A DNA stretch of 64,000 nucleotides, taken from assembly GCF_003121295.1 (NCBI RefSeq), contig NZ_PHNC01000031.1:250439-314438 (forward strand), given 5' to 3'. This stretch comes from Streptomyces orinoci (GTDB taxonomy: Bacteria; Actinomycetota; Actinomycetes; Streptomycetales; Streptomycetaceae). A program made the position numbers and the translations under genes. Position 1 is the stretch's first letter. The number at the start of each line of letters is the position of its first letter. Below are positions 42,195 through 55,070 of the stretch, piece after piece. The notes below the pieces were generated by a model, which was given only the letters and a program-made list of their open reading frames with translations, ran no database searches and was not told the origin of the DNA.

Positions 42195-43715
42195 TCAACT
42201 GGCCCCGCGCTCCCCGCCCCGGTCCGCTGGGCCGGGAGCGCCGAACCAGCGCCGAAGGGCTTCGGGCAGAGCAGTCCGGCCGGGAGCGGCCCAGGCCACA
42301 TGGCCGTCGGGCCGCAGCAGGACGGCGTCGGTCGCGGCGAACGGTTCGTCCGCGCCGGACACAAGTACCTTGGCCGTGACGATGTCCACCCGGTCCGCCC
42401 ACCCGGCGGCCGCACCGCGCAGCCCCGCGTCGTCGGAGAAATCGAGCAGTATGCCTCTGGCCCCGCGCAGCAACGGGTAGATGCGGGAGGGGCCTTCGGC
42501 TGGGCCAATCTCAGCGTCCGGCATACGCCGACCAACCAGAGGATGGTCACCGGGCCCGGCCTCGTAACGCACATCCAGGCCGCTGACCATGCCGGCCAGA
42601 TGCCTGCTGACGTCCTCATAGCGGATCAGTTCTTTGAGGACCTCGCGCAACGGCTGTACGGCATCACCGCCGAGCATGAGCAGCCCCTGCGCCTGGGTGT
42701 TCAGCAGCAGTCGGGCGCCCACAGGGTGCCGCTCGGAGTGGTAGGTGTCCAGCAGCCCCTCCGGTGCCCGGCCCAGCACCTCGGCGGCAAGCTTCCAGCC
42801 CAGGTTGACGGCGTCCTGGACACTGACGTTGAGGCCCTGGCCGCCTGCGGGCAGGTGGATGTGGGCGGCGTCCCCGGCCAGCAGCACCCGTCCTTGGCGA
42901 TACCGGCTGGCCTGGCGGGTGGCATTGCCGAACGAACTGACCCACAGTGGCGTGCCGTTCCTGATGTCCTCGCCGGTGAGGCGCTGCCAGACAGCGGCCA
43001 CCTCCTCGAAGTCAGGGGGGGCAGTACGGCGACGCGCGGGCCCAGTGCGCTCGCACATGATGACGCGCATCACGCCGCCGCCCAGCGGGGCGCACATGGC
43101 CATGCCGCCGGGCGCCGACGAGCCGATGGGCCGCGGGTGAATGTCGGCGCCCGCCACATCGGCCAAGAGCAGCTCCATGGTCGCCGCTGTGCCGGTGAAC
43201 TCGAAGTCGGCCAGCCGCCGTACGGTGCTACGGCCGCCATCGCACCCCACTAGGTAGGAGGCCCGTAGCTCCCTTTCGCCGTCCGGGGTTCGGAACCGCG
43301 CGTTGACTCCGCTGCCGTCGTCGGCCAGGCCGACGAGCTCCCAGCCGCGCCGGATCTCCATATTGAGCCCGGTAACCCATGCGGTGAGCACTTCCTCGGT
43401 GCGCGCCTGGGGAACGCCCTGGGCACCAAAATGCCCGCTTTCAAGCACGCCGAAATCCACCGGTAGCCCGCCGAAGTGGCCAGCGCGACTCGTCGCCAGA
43501 TCGCTGAACAATGGGAGAATTCCCCGCTGGTCGAATATCTCCATGGTGCGCGCATTGAACCCCAGTCCGCGGGATTCTCCGCTCGGCTCGGCAAGGCGGT
43601 CCACAAGGATGGCTTCCACTCCTGCCAACCGGAGTTCTCCAGCCAACATAAGTCCTGCCGGACCGGCACCCACAATCAGGACTGCCGTGTCCGCGGGCCT
43701 TTTCTCGGCTGCCAC
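42195..43715 (-). CDS. FAD-dependent angucyclinone oxygenase (UrdE/PgaE-like)
   Basis: A 506-residue flavin hydroxylase with VLIVGAGPAGLMLAGELRLAG, ASYLVGCDGGRSTVRRL and GRVLLAGDAAHIHLPAGGQGLNVSVQDAVNLGWKLA. GFNARTMEIFDQRGILPLF, HFGGLPVDFGVLE and LAGMVSGLDVRYE are close to PgaE, UrdE and LanE-type enzymes that hydroxylate C12 and C12b of prejadomycin. GTG start after GGGGGAAGG. It is the first gene of the polyketide operon. Confidence 0.93.
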   Translation of the reverse strand: MAAEKRPADTAVLIVGAGPAGLMLAGELRLAGVEAILVDRLAEPSGESRGLGFNARTMEIFDQRGILPLFSDLATSRAGHFGGLPVDFGVLESGHFGAQGVPQARTEEVLTAWVTGLNMEIRRGWELVGLADDGSGVNARFRTPDGERELRASYLVGCDGGRSTVRRLADFEFTGTAATMELLLADVAGADIHPRPIGSSAPGGMAMCAPLGGGVMRVIMCERTGPARRRTAPPDFEEVAAVWQRLTGEDIRNGTPLWVSSFGNATRQASRYRQGRVLLAGDAAHIHLPAGGQGLNVSVQDAVNLGWKLAAEVLGRAPEGLLDTYHSERHPVGARLLLNTQAQGLLMLGGDAVQPLREVLKELIRYEDVSRHLAGMVSGLDVRYEAGPGDHPLVGRRMPDAEIGPAEGPSRIYPLLRGARGILLDFSDDAGLRGAAAGWADRVDIVTAKVLVSGADEPFAATDAVLLRPDGHVAWAAPGRTALPEALRRWFGAPGPADRGGERGAS

Positions 43716-44296
43716 GAACCTTCCCCCTTGCTTTGTTCAGCAACGCCGTGCGGACTCAATTTTCTGATCTCCGGTGATTGGGATCAACACTCCCTTTCAA
43801 TGCCTGTGTGAGGCTTCCGCAGAGAAACGTCAATTCTTCAGGAGAACGCAAGGTCAATGTCAGAGAACTTCAAAGTCTGCAGCAGGGAAGTGCTTACCAC
43901 CGGCTTCCGGGGAGGGGCCACTGGCTCGCTGACACTCGCTACCCGGTGCCGTTGCGAGGCTGCGTCGGCAGTCCCGGCAGGAAGAACCCGGCTGCCGCGT
44001 AAGAGGGATATCAACGCCACGCTACGACCGAGCGGTGCTGCTTGCAGATGCGGAGCGCTGCTAACAGCCGCGGTCCGGCAGCGCAAGGTCACCACCTTCG
44101 GCCCGGGACCGCCGGCCGTCTTCCAGTCCTCGCTGGAGGCAGGAGATCCAAGGCACAGTCCTGTCGACCCCTCGGCAGACGCCTCTCCCCTCCCAAGTCC
44201 TCTGACACAGCCAAGTCAGCGGTGAAGGTGTTGGGAATTGCCAGCGAGCAGCGCCGGGTACGGTTCACCCGCTGCCGCGACCCCGGAAAGAAGAGA
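43716..44296. promoter_or_regulatory. Upstream region of the polyketide operon
   Basis: No credible gene is seen. The region lies upstream of the first PKS gene and downstream of the regulator, and should hold the operon promoter and the binding sites of the JadR1-like regulator. I could not identify a clear direct-repeat operator by eye. Confidence 0.4.
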
Positions 44297-44333
44297 GGCA
44301 TGGGCCTCCCGATGCTCTCAGGAGGCCCATGCC
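44297..44333 (-). terminator. Terminator of the response regulator gene
   Basis: GGCATGGGCCTCC (44297-44309) pairs perfectly with GGAGGCCCATGCC (44321-44333). On the minus strand the stem is followed by TCTCTTCTTTCC, a T-rich tail. Confidence 0.85.
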
Positions 44334-44369
44334 ATGTATGTGCGGCCGGTGCTGGCCTGCTGTACCGCT

Positions 44370-45077
44370 CTACGCCGTTCTACGGTCCGCGTGTGATTCT
44401 ACGGTTCGGGTGTGGTCCCAGGGGCGGCCGATCCGGAATCCAACACCGCGCACGGTGACGATCCAGGAAGTGGAACCCAGTTTGTTCCGCAGGCTACTGA
44501 CGTGAGTGTCGATAGTACGGCCGGAGCGGCTCCAGCTGTCGTCCCAGACCTTCGACATGATTTCTCGTCTACTCACCACGCTGTCAGGCCTGGAGGCCAG
44601 GAGTGAAAGTAGGTCGAATTCTTTTCGCGTGACGTTGACAACATCTCCGCGCATGCGGACTTCGCGGGCGTCTTGGTATACGCACAGAGGTCCGTAGGTG
44701 ATGATTTTCTCGGTCGGCCGCGTCGGGCGCGCACGCCGCATGACCGCTTCGATGCGGGCAGCGAGTTCCTGAAACCGGTACGGCCTCACCACGCAGTCGT
44801 CCGCGCCGGCCCGCAGGGCCAGTACGCAATCCAGTTCAGTACCCCTTGGCGACACGGCAATGATCGGCGTCTCACAGGCGACACGAATTCTCCGGCAGAC
44901 CTCCAGTCCATCCATATCGGGAAGGTCTAAATCCACAATTACCAGGTCGACCGCGTAATAGGCCGCCAAAACGCCCCTCGCGGCGCCCACAAGCCGCGCT
45001 TCATATCCTTTTAGACGGAGGTTATGGGCGAGAGATTCACCTGCAGATGCATCCCCTGCCGCTATAAGCACTCGCAT
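44370..45077 (-). CDS. Atypical OmpR-type response regulator (JadR1/LanI-like)
   Basis: A 235-residue protein with an N-terminal receiver and a C-terminal OmpR winged helix (VNVTRKEFDLLSLLASRPDSVVSRREIMSKVWDDSW, IDTHVSSLRNKL). The phosphoacceptor Asp49 is present, but the two acidic residues near the N-terminus are replaced (A7, G8) and the conserved lysine is Arg98. Such altered pockets are known for JadR1-type activators, which are controlled by end products rather than by phosphorylation. No histidine kinase is nearby. It is probably the pathway activator. Confidence 0.9.
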   Translation of the reverse strand: MRVLIAAGDASAGESLAHNLRLKGYEARLVGAARGVLAAYYAVDLVIVDLDLPDMDGLEVCRRIRVACETPIIAVSPRGTELDCVLALRAGADDCVVRPYRFQELAARIEAVMRRARPTRPTEKIITYGPLCVYQDAREVRMRGDVVNVTRKEFDLLSLLASRPDSVVSRREIMSKVWDDSWSRSGRTIDTHVSSLRNKLGSTSWIVTVRGVGFRIGRPWDHTRTVESHADRRTA

Positions 45078-45484
45078 TTAAATGGCCCCCCGGCTGCCGT
45101 TCTTGTACGCAGTTGGACAGTATCAGCGGAACGGGCCACACTCAGCACACTGTGCACCTAATCACAAGAGGTAATACCCACTCTGTCGCAAGTCGGACAC
45201 CGTTACCACGAGTATCACAAAGAAATCGGAAAACTGACCCCAAACCGGACATTTCATGCCGGTGGCCGACTTCATAGCTGCACCACTTGGATAACCATGC
45301 CGGACGTATCGGCGACCAGCTCATGAAAGGGAATTGGATCCCCTCAGACCGTTTGGAATGGAGCCAAAACCAATGGCAGGCCGGCCCTTCAGCTGTTTGG
45401 CTCATAGTCGAACCGGCCAGCCTGAATGTCGCTGATGAGGGATACCCACGACGGCTTCGACACTCGCAGAGCAGGGCGCCCTGT
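45078..45484. other. Spacer upstream of the regulator
   Basis: About 400 bases of lower GC content without a supported gene. It should contain the promoter of the JadR1-like gene at its left end. The right part runs into the truncated end of the integrase remnant. Confidence 0.4.
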
Positions 45485-46225
45485 ATCTTTCGAATCCCGG
45501 ATGCCGACCTGCGAAGCCAGCTTAAATCACGATGGTGCGGCGGCTCTTCTTCGCCCTCGGTGCCCCCAGGCAGGGCTTTCCGTCCTCGTCACGCTTCCAC
45601 GCCCGCTGGATGCGGAGGGCGGGGCGTCCGTTGCGGCGGCGGAGGTCCCGGGGCTGGAGCGCGGTGATCTCACCCTACCGGCCCCCGGTTTCCGCGAAGG
45701 TCTCGATGAGGTCCTTGGCGTCCTCGGCCATGCACTCGTGGATCCAGGCGTATTCCTCGCGTTCGAGAAAGACCATCTCCTCCTCGGCCTCTTCGCCGTC
45801 GAGACGGGCCAGGCGGGTGTAGTTGCACGGGTTCGTCGCGGCTGGTGCCGCCCTCCCCGTCACCCACCGAGTAGCTCTTGAACCACGGCGACATGTTTCT
45901 GTTCGACCAACCGGTGGTACTTGGCCTTGGTGTCCCCCTGGACGCCGGTGAGCAGGTCGATCTGCTTCATGGCGAAGGGCTCGAACATCTCGTCCGGGCT
46001 GCGCAGGTCCGCGGTGAACCCGCGGCCGCGTATCGCAGCCGGGCGGCCATTGCTGTCCGTGTCCGTTCGCCAGGTCCCGGAAGCGCTCAGCGGCTGTCTC
46101 GTCGTCGAAGACCTCTGACTCCTGCTTCGCGTCCCTCGCCCCGTCGGCACGGAACAGCACGGCGTACGACACCGTGCCGTCCTTTTTCTCCCGCTTCCCG
46201 ATGCTGCCACGGATGGCACGTTATG
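45485..46225 (-). pseudogene. Decayed tyrosine site-specific integrase
   Basis: Pieces of a phage/ICE integrase appear in order on the minus strand but in different frames. The N-terminal part is GSIGKREKKDGTVSYAVLF and FDDETAAERFRDLAN. A second frame then gives QIDLLTGVQGDTKAKYHRLVEQ. After a deletion come NPCNYTRL and EEEMVFLEREEYAWIHECM. An in-frame TAG at 45675-45677 replaces a residue before GEITALQPRDLRRR, RIQRAWKRDEDGKP. The catalytic Arg-His-Arg-Tyr part is missing and no start codon remains. It is clearly dead. Confidence 0.85.
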
Positions 46226-46264
46226 GCCGAGACTTGTTGACACGGTGTTGACGCTATAAACACG

Positions 46265-46308
46265 GAGAGGCCCTCTGACCCGCGTTTCCGCAGGTCAGAG
46301 GGCCTCTC
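46265..46308. terminator. Terminator after tRNA-Ala
   Basis: GAGAGGCCCTCTGACC (46265-46280) pairs perfectly with GGTCAGAGGGCCTCTC (46293-46308), a 16-bp stem with a 12-base loop, just downstream of the tRNA on the minus strand. Confidence 0.85.
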
Positions 46309-46314
46309 GGCGAG

Positions 46315-46387
46315 TGGAGCCTAGGGGAGTCGAACCCCTGACATCTGCCATGCAAAGACAGCGCTCTACCAACTGAGCTAAGGCCCC
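46315..46387 (-). tRNA. tRNA-Ala (TGC)
   Basis: A 73-nt tRNA: acceptor GGGGCCT/AGGCTCC, D-loop AGCTCAGTTGGTAGAGC, anticodon loop TTTGCAT giving TGC, and T-arm AGGGGTTCGACTCCCCT. CCA is not encoded. Its 3' end faces the integrase remnant, so it is a candidate old attachment site. Confidence 0.97.
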
Positions 46388-46504
46388 GTCCTGCACCAGA
46401 CTACCCGGTGCCGGAGGTGTTCCCGACCGGGTATCGCCCGTACCCGTCGCTCTCCGTAGGATGCAGCGCAAGATTCGCGGCAGCGAAGCGAAGGGGAGAG
46501 CGAG

Positions 46505-47050
46505 ATGGACGCAGCACAGCAGGATGCCACGGCCCGCGCACGAGAGCTGCAGCGGAGCTGGTACGGGGAGCCGCTGGGGGCCCTGTTCCGCCGTCTCATC
46601 GACGATCTCGGCCTCAACCAGGCCCGTCTCGCCTCCGTGCTGGGTCTTTCGGCGCCCATGCTCTCGCAGTTGATGAGCGGTCAGCGCGCCAAGATCGGCA
46701 ACCCGGCGGTGGTACAGCGGGTTCAGGCGCTGCAGGAGCTCTCCACCCAGGTCGCCGATGGCAGCGTCAGCGCCGCCGAGGCGGCGGAGCGGATGGAGGA
46801 GGTCAAGCGCAGTTCGGGCGGCTCGGTCCTCAACTCCACCCAGACCACGGCCAGCAGCGGCGCCCCGACCGTCAAGCGGGTGGTCCGCGAGATCCAGTCG
46901 CTGCTGCGCTCGGTGGCCGGCGCCGGGGACATCATCGACGCCGCCGACACCCTCGCCCCCGCCCACCCCGAACTCGCCGAATTCCTGCGGGTGTACGGCG
47001 CCGGGCGCACCGCCGAGGCGGTCGCCCACTATGAGGCGCACCAGAGCTGA
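46505..47050 (+). CDS. Helix-turn-helix DNA-binding protein
   Basis: A 181-residue protein with an Xre/Cro-type helix-turn-helix at about residues 30-62 (LIDDLGLNQARLASVLGLSAPMLSQLMSGQR). An acidic coiled region and a C-terminal helical domain (VKRVVREIQSLLRSVAGAGDIIDAADTLAP) follow. It is a conserved streptomycete gene upstream of the gyrA-side tRNAs. Its targets are unknown. It is followed 20 bp later by a protein kinase gene, so the two are probably cotranscribed. Confidence 0.85.
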   Translation: MDAAQQDATARARELQRSWYGEPLGALFRRLIDDLGLNQARLASVLGLSAPMLSQLMSGQRAKIGNPAVVQRVQALQELSTQVADGSVSAAEAAERMEEVKRSSGGSVLNSTQTTASSGAPTVKRVVREIQSLLRSVAGAGDIIDAADTLAPAHPELAEFLRVYGAGRTAEAVAHYEAHQS

Positions 47051-47070
47051 CGGCGCCCGGAGCGGGGCTG

Positions 47071-48213
47071 ATGGGTGAGCTGTTCGCCGGGCGGTACCAC
47101 CTCGTCGATCCCGTCGGGCGCGGCGGCGCGGGGGCCGTCTGGCGCGCCTGGGACCGGCGCCGCGGGCGCTATGTGGCCGCCAAGGTGCTGCTGCACTCCG
47201 ACGCCCACACCCTGCTGAGGTTCGTCCGCGAACAGGCGCTGCGCATCGACCATCCGCATGTGCTGGCGCCGCGGAGCTGGGCGGCGGACGACGACAAGGT
47301 GCTGTTCACCATGGACCTGGTGCGCGGCGGCTCGGTGGCCCATCTCATCGGTGACTACGGTCCGTTGCCGCCGCGCTTTGTCTGTGTCCTGCTGGACCAG
47401 TTGCTGGCCGGGCTGGCGGCGGTGCATCTGGAGGGCGTGGTGCACCGTGACATCAAACCCGCCAATCTCCTTCTGGAGGCCACCGGAACGGGGCGTCCGC
47501 ATCTGCGGCTGTCGGATTTCGGGGTCGCCATGCGCAAGGGCGAGCCCCGGCTGACCCAGGCCAACTATGTGATGGGGACGCCCGGTTATTTCGCGCCGGA
47601 GCAAATGGCGGGCGAGGAACCGGACTTCCCGGCGGATCTGTTCGCGGTGGGGCTGGTGGCGCTCTATCTGCTCTCCGGGCGCAAGCCGGATGCCGAGGCC
47701 CTGGTGCGGCGGTTCGAGGAACAGGGCGTGCCCGGACCGCCGGACGAGGTGCCCGCGCCGCTGTGGGAGGTGGTGGCCGGTCTGCTGCAGCCGGATCCCG
47801 CGCTGCGGTTCCGCAGCGCCACCGGGGTGCGCAAGGCGCTGGCGCCGGTGCTGGAGCTGCTGCCGGAGCCGGGCGCCGAGGAGGAGCGGATCGAGGTCTT
47901 CGACCAGCTCGGCCCGCTGCCGCCGGGCTTCGGTCCGGCCGGGCCGGAGCCCGGTACGGCCGTGGCGCACGGTACTTGGGGCGCCATGCCCGCCGTGCCG
48001 CCACCGCCCGTACACCCGCCGCGGACGCCGCCGGGGACCCCGGTCCGGACGCCCGTGACGGGCCCCACGCCGCCCGCGCCGACGCTTCCCCTGCCTGCCA
48101 CCCCGGGGGACGTCCGGCGGGCGTACGGGCCGCCCGCCAGGGTCGCGGTGCCGGTGCTGCTGCTGGCCTTGTTCTGCCTGGCGGTGGGGATCTGGGCGCT
48201 GGCCACCGCCTGA
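47071..48213 (+). CDS. Ser/Thr protein kinase with C-terminal membrane anchor
   Basis: A 380-residue Hanks-type kinase: GRGGAGAVWRAWD, catalytic lysine in VAAKVLL, HRDIKPANLLL, LSDFGVAM and GTPGYFAPEQM. The activation loop is short. The kinase domain is followed by a Pro/Thr-rich linker and one C-terminal helix (VAVPVLLLALFCLAVGIWAL) with no sensor domain outside. It may regulate its HTH neighbour, but the substrate is unknown. Confidence 0.9.
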   Translation: MGELFAGRYHLVDPVGRGGAGAVWRAWDRRRGRYVAAKVLLHSDAHTLLRFVREQALRIDHPHVLAPRSWAADDDKVLFTMDLVRGGSVAHLIGDYGPLPPRFVCVLLDQLLAGLAAVHLEGVVHRDIKPANLLLEATGTGRPHLRLSDFGVAMRKGEPRLTQANYVMGTPGYFAPEQMAGEEPDFPADLFAVGLVALYLLSGRKPDAEALVRRFEEQGVPGPPDEVPAPLWEVVAGLLQPDPALRFRSATGVRKALAPVLELLPEPGAEEERIEVFDQLGPLPPGFGPAGPEPGTAVAHGTWGAMPAVPPPPVHPPRTPPGTPVRTPVTGPTPPAPTLPLPATPGDVRRAYGPPARVAVPVLLLALFCLAVGIWALATA

Positions 48214-48295
48214 CCGGGGGTATTCACCTTCGCAATCATTTTATTTGCGTTGGCAAATAGATCTCGGGTGTATGGCGGTTACAGCGGGAAAAGCG

Positions 48296-48334
48296 AACCG
48301 GGCCCCCGCCGTCATCACGGCCGGGACCCGGTCA
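48296..48334 (-). terminator. Imperfect hairpin after the DLW-39 gene
   Basis: CCGGG...CGCCGT and ACGGC...CCCGG around 48296-48334 form an interrupted GC stem. On the minus strand it leads into TTCGCTTTTCCC. It lies 16 bp downstream of the small gene's stop. Confidence 0.5.
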
Positions 48335-48349
48335 AAGGGGCTCTATGTC

Positions 48350-48484
48350 TCACACACCCGAACCTGCGGGCACGGAGTCGGTCGCCTCCGTCCACAGATC
48401 CTGCTCGGCGCGATCCGCCTGGATCTGGCGGTACACGAGGAGCCCGCCGATGGCGGCCAGTGCGACCAGGAGGAGCTTCTTCAC
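48350..48484 (-). CDS. DLW-39 family small membrane protein
   Basis: A 44-residue protein: a membrane helix KKLLLVALAAIGGLLVYRQI followed by ADRAEQDLWTEATD, the conserved DLW motif that names the family. GTG at 48484. The gene lies between the tRNAs and gyrA region throughout Streptomyces. The function is unknown. Confidence 0.88.
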   Translation of the reverse strand: MKKLLLVALAAIGGLLVYRQIQADRAEQDLWTEATDSVPAGSGV

Positions 48485-48607
48485 CGCGCGACCTCGTCTT
48501 TCCTTGACGTAAGGGGACTGCTGGTGGCCGATGATACACACCGGCCGATACCGATCGGTGACCTGTGCCCGGCCTTTGCCCGATCCCAACTGCCGTACCG
48601 GAAAAGC

Positions 48608-48648
48608 CGATCGGCCCGGACGGAGAAAATCTCCGTCCGGGCCGATCG
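48608..48648. terminator. Terminator after tRNA-Ile
   Basis: CGATCGGCCCGGACGGAG (48608-48625) pairs perfectly over 18 bp with CTCCGTCCGGGCCGATCG (48631-48648), loop AAAAT, just past the 3' end of tRNA-Ile. Confidence 0.9.
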
Positions 48649-48654
48649 CGCCGG

Positions 48655-48728
48655 TGGGGCTAACAGGACTTGAACCTGTGGCCTCTTCCTTATCAGGGAA
48701 GCGCTCTAACCGTCTGAGCTATAGCCCC
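48655..48728 (-). tRNA. tRNA-Ile (GAT)
   Basis: A 74-nt tRNA: acceptor GGGGCTA/TAGCCCC, D-arm AGCTCAGACGGTTAGAGC, anticodon loop CTGATAA giving GAT, and T-arm ACAGGTTCAAGTCCTGT. It lies between gyrA/DUF3566 and tRNA-Ala as in other Streptomyces. Confidence 0.97.
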
Positions 48729-48778
48729 GCGCTGCACCGAAAGATTAGCGCACTTGGGGCCCAGTCCCAAAATCGCGG

Positions 48779-49531
48779 TCAGTCGTCCTCGGCCAGGGTC
48801 AGTTCCACCCCGCCCACAAAGGAGGCGGAGAGGTTGTAGGCGAAGGCGGCCAGCGTCGCCAGCGCGGTGGCCAGCACCACCTCGATCACCGCGATGATCA
48901 CGGTGAACATCAGCACCCGCGGCAGCGACAGGAAGGACTGCAGGTCGAAGCCGCCGCCCTCGCCGGAGGTGGCGTCACTGATGGTGCTGCCCACCGCGGA
49001 GAAGATCCCCATGGCGTCCAGCACCAGCCACAGCACCCCGACCGCCACGATGGTGCACACGCCCAGCGCCACCGACAGCAGGAAGCTGACCTTCATCACC
49101 GACCAGGGGTCGGCCTTGGCCACCCGCAGCCGCGCCGAGCGGGTACGCGGCCCCGGACCGTCCGCGGCCGGGGCCGGGCGCCCGGCGGTCTCCCGGACCG
49201 GCCGCTCGGCCTGCTGGGGCGGCACAGCGGCCTTGGCGCCGGTCTTGGCGCCGGCGGTGGTCTTCCCCGCCGGGGCGGCGGCCTTGGCGGCCGCCCCGGT
49301 GCCCTTCTTGGCCCCATTGCCCCCGGCCGCCTTGGCGGCCTCCGCCGGAGGCTCATAGGCCTTCGGCGGGTGGTACGGCTCTCGGGTGTCCGTCATGGTT
49401 ATCCCCCTGCCCGTGGTGGACCCGCCCCGGGAGTCTGCCCCGTCCCCGCCGGGGACACGGGCGCCGGTCTCATCGGATGCGCTGTTCGCGGAACCGCGAC
49501 GCCCACCCGCGGCGCCCGTGGCTCGACTCAC
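48779..49531 (-). CDS. DUF3566 transmembrane protein
   Basis: A 250-residue protein. The first 130 residues are low-complexity (Ala, Lys, Pro, Gly). The DUF3566 domain follows: LRVAKADPWSVMKVSFLLSVALGVCTIVAVGVLWLVLDAMG and FTVIIAVIEVVLATALATLAAFAYNLSASFVGGVELTLAED, two helices. The GTG is 3 bp after the gyrA stop with GGAG upstream, so it is cotranscribed with gyrA. An internal ATG (MTDTREPYHPP) is an alternative start. This gene follows gyrA in most actinobacteria; its function is unknown. Confidence 0.88.
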   Translation of the reverse strand: MSRATGAAGGRRGSANSASDETGARVPGGDGADSRGGSTTGRGITMTDTREPYHPPKAYEPPAEAAKAAGGNGAKKGTGAAAKAAAPAGKTTAGAKTGAKAAVPPQQAERPVRETAGRPAPAADGPGPRTRSARLRVAKADPWSVMKVSFLLSVALGVCTIVAVGVLWLVLDAMGIFSAVGSTISDATSGEGGGFDLQSFLSLPRVLMFTVIIAVIEVVLATALATLAAFAYNLSASFVGGVELTLAEDD

Positions 49532-49534
49532 GTC

Positions 49535-52180
<2,646 letters not shown>

Positions 52181-52226
52181 TGTCGTTCAAAGTCCTTTCA
52201 AGCCGCGGAAGTTGGTCCAGGCCGAC

Positions 52227-54224
<1,998 letters not shown>

Positions 54225-54554
54225 GAAGCGCCCTTTCTGGCACAGCACAGACCTTCCCCTGACTGCTGCGGGGAGTTGCCCCCGGCCGGCGGTACCCGGC
54301 GGACAGGCAGGAGCGGCTGCGTCGTTCGACTTGTTCCGCGAATTGGCGACGGAATGCCACCAGTCTACCGGTAGCGCCGACATGAATGGGGGTTTGGCGG
54401 CGCCTGAGTCCTCATGTGCCGCCCTGAACCGGCCTCAGCCGACTCCCTATATGTGGCCCCGGGCTCCAAGGGGCTCACAGCGGCACTCAGCGCTTCGGGC
54501 TGTCAACCGCCCGCAACCGTGACCGGAGTCTCACCGGAGCCGCCCCGTCACCCC
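54225..54554. promoter_or_regulatory. gyrB upstream region
   Basis: About 330 bases without a supported gene, between the DUF721 gene and gyrB. It should contain the gyrBA promoter. In Streptomyces gyr promoters respond to supercoiling; no specific element could be recognised by eye. Confidence 0.4.
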
Positions 54555-55070
54555 TCACCCATAGGTGTCGCCCGGACCACTGCTGCCCGGGGCGCGCAGC
54601 GGCCCGTACCGGCGCGCCGGACCGCCCGGCCCCAGCACCTTGATCGAACGCACCGTGCCCGGCCCCAGCCGCTCATTGAGCTTGGCCACGAACTGCGGCG
54701 CCAGCAATCGCAGTTGGGTCGCCCAGGCGGTGGAGTCACACTGCACGGTGAGCACCCGGGCCTCCTCCTCATAACGCTGCGGAGCACAGTGCAGCGCCAC
54801 CTCCTGGCCCACGATCTGCGGCCAGCGGCCCATCACCCCGCCCACCGCGGTGGGCGTCTCCCACCCCCGCTCGGTGATCAGACGGCTGATCGCCGCCCCC
54901 AGCGGCAGCGGATCACGCCCGTCCGCCCGCGCGCCCGAACGCAGCCCGCCCCGCCTGGCCTGCTTCTTCTGCTGCGCGGCCGCGCCCCGCGCCCGCGCCT
55001 GCTCCCGGGCGGCCCGCAACGCCACCCGCGCCAGATCCACCCCGGAGGGCTCAGGAGTCCGCTCGCTCAC
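54555..55070 (-). CDS. DUF721/DciA-like protein
   Basis: A 171-residue protein with a basic N-terminal tail and the DUF721 domain (RWPQIVGQEVALHCAPQRYEEEARVLTVQCDSTAWATQLRLLAPQFVAKLNERLG). DciA-type proteins help load the replicative helicase in bacteria lacking DnaC, and the place between recF and gyrB is where this gene sits in actinobacteria. The start overlaps the recF stop by 4 bp. Confidence 0.9.
   Translation of the reverse strand: MSERTPEPSGVDLARVALRAAREQARARGAAAQQKKQARRGGLRSGARADGRDPLPLGAAISRLITERGWETPTAVGGVMGRWPQIVGQEVALHCAPQRYEEEARVLTVQCDSTAWATQLRLLAPQFVAKLNERLGPGTVRSIKVLGPGGPARRYGPLRAPGSSGPGDTYG

Noticed and set aside
43857..44225. A 122-codon frame between the PKS operon and the regulator
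   Set aside because: Cys/Arg/Pro-rich translation without family features, poor ribosome-binding context, and it lies in the likely promoter region.
45287..45667. Frames of about 100-150 codons upstream of the regulator
   Set aside because: They overlap the antisense of the decayed integrase and have no protein-like composition.
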